A stretch of DNA of 59,222 nucleotides, taken from an uncultured Clostridia bacterium (lineage in GTDB: Bacteria > Bacillota > Clostridia > TANB77 > CAG-508). The notes under the pieces are model-generated. The model did not search any database, had not been told where the DNA came from, and saw only the letters and a program-made list of their open reading frames with translations. Below are positions 58,833 through 59,222 of the stretch, one piece after another; within the stretch, counting starts at the first letter, position 1; each line of letters starts with the position of its first letter. Where the stretch lies: assembly GCA_947627265.1 (NCBI GenBank), contig CANQVM010000003.1, positions 1 to 59,222 of the forward strand, given 5' to 3'. The position numbers and the translations under genes were made by a program.

Positions 58833-59129
58833 ATGATTTGTCGATCAGATATAACAAATCTAAAAACTGACATCTTAGAGAAAGTGGGTCAAAAGATAAT
58901 AGTAAAAGGTTCTTTAGGAAGAAGTAAGGCCTTTGAAAAAGAAGCTACAATAGAAAAGGTATATCCTAATATTTTTGTTGTAAAATACGAGGAAAATAAT
59001 AGAAATGTAACTTATAGTTACACAGATGTTTTAACGAGAACTGTTGAAGTTGAAGTTTTTGATGGAGATTCATATTCACCATTAATTCCGCCTGCGCCAG
59101 AACAAAAGCTAAGAAAAACATCATTATAA
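58833..59129 (+). CDS. veg: Veg protein (biofilm/sporulation-associated)
   Basis: A 98-residue protein with the Veg core: KVGQKIIVKGSLGRSKAFEKEATIEKVYPNIFVV (seen as GQKIIVKGSLGRSK and KVYPNIFVVKYEE), followed by NRNVTYSYTDVLTRTVEV. Bacillus Veg is a small, abundant protein linked to biofilm matrix expression and spore germination. The C-terminal 15 residues are a lineage-specific tail. ATG follows AGGTGATAGG. The position after yabG is conserved. Confidence 0.94.
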   Translation: MICRSDITNLKTDILEKVGQKIIVKGSLGRSKAFEKEATIEKVYPNIFVVKYEENNRNVTYSYTDVLTRTVEVEVFDGDSYSPLIPPAPEQKLRKTSL

Positions 59130-59152
59130 AAAGTAGAATTTAATTCTACTCA

Positions 59153-59192
59153 GACTGTTGACAAAGTATTTTTGTTAACAGTCTTTCTTTTT
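59153..59192 (+). terminator. rho-independent terminator of veg
   Basis: GACTGTT and AACAGTC with extra pairs inside, followed by TTTCTTTTT. A further small dyad (AGTAGAATT/AATTCTACT) precedes it. Confidence 0.8.
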
Positions 59193-59222
59193 AATAAAAA
59201 ATGTTGTAAAATAAACATGTCC

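Overview
The window is about 59 kb of very AT-rich DNA from a low-GC, spore-forming Bacillota, most likely an uncultured Clostridia. The evidence is the AT-dominated codon use, strong AGGAGG-type ribosome binding sites, sporulation genes (spoIIID, yabG, veg) and clostridial housekeeping genes (rnc, smc, addB, mfd, leuS, topB). No rRNA, tRNA, CRISPR array or intact insertion sequence was seen.

Central observation: 14 in-frame CGG codons occur in the genes of this window, and none can be read as arginine. In every case CGG is followed by A or T (11 CGGA, 3 CGGT), the current frame stops making sense, and the gene resumes one base later. Skipping the C gives a glycine codon (GGA or GGT). Wherever the family is well known, that glycine is a conserved one: UDG, LeuRS, Mfd, SMC, a P-type ATPase, an ABC Walker A and SpoIIID. 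Twelve different genes are affected, two of them twice, and leuS and smc are expected to be essential. CGG is common out of frame (NNC GGN, NCG GNN), so the triplet itself is not avoided. The simplest reading is that this organism decodes CGGN as glycine by a +1 event, either with a quadruplet-reading tRNA-Gly or by an efficient shift at an unassigned CGG. I annotate these genes as intact CDSs across the site. The mechanism is inference; the pattern is directly visible.

Layout. 1-2.0 kb: ABC-2 permease and a GPP34-like protein. 2.0-3.2 kb: a small ORF, a broken RelE toxin with its Phd/YefM antitoxin, and a candidate small RNA. 3.4-9.0 kb: a membrane protein/vWA/TelA operon, then LemA and a DUF3137-like membrane protein (CGGA). 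9.3-11.6 kb, minus strand: a secreted or anchored protein of unknown function and a G5/SH3/glucosaminidase cell-wall hydrolase. 11.7-11.9 kb: a small palindromic element.

12.1-26.2 kb is a long plus-strand run: rnc, a radical SAM protein, a YitT protein, an 8-oxoguanine glycosylase, addB, three tandem MFS paralogues around a YfiH-type protein, a family 4 uracil-DNA glycosylase (two CGGA) and a GltD-like oxidoreductase. 26.2-30.5 kb: a zincin-like protein (CGGT), a decapeptide-repeat coiled-coil protein and leuS (CGGA). 30.9-39.3 kb: HD hydrolase, topB (CGGA), mfd (CGGA), and two SPOUT methyltransferases. 39.8-48.3 kb: Rpn-type nuclease, XRE regulator, smc (CGGA), a calcium-type P-ATPase (CGGA) with an unusual leader, and a CmpB-like membrane protein.

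48.6-55.0 kb: an amidoligase with CGGA and CGGT between two unknown genes, then a heterodimeric ABC exporter with one site in each subunit. 55.1-57.5 kb: a 537-bp direct repeat carrying a DUF6076-like fragment and the spoIIID 5' region, bracketing a GNAT gene and a truncated glutamine-amidotransferase-like gene; the second repeat leads into full-length spoIIID (CGGA). 57.8-59.2 kb: yabG with a sigma-K-like promoter, then veg.
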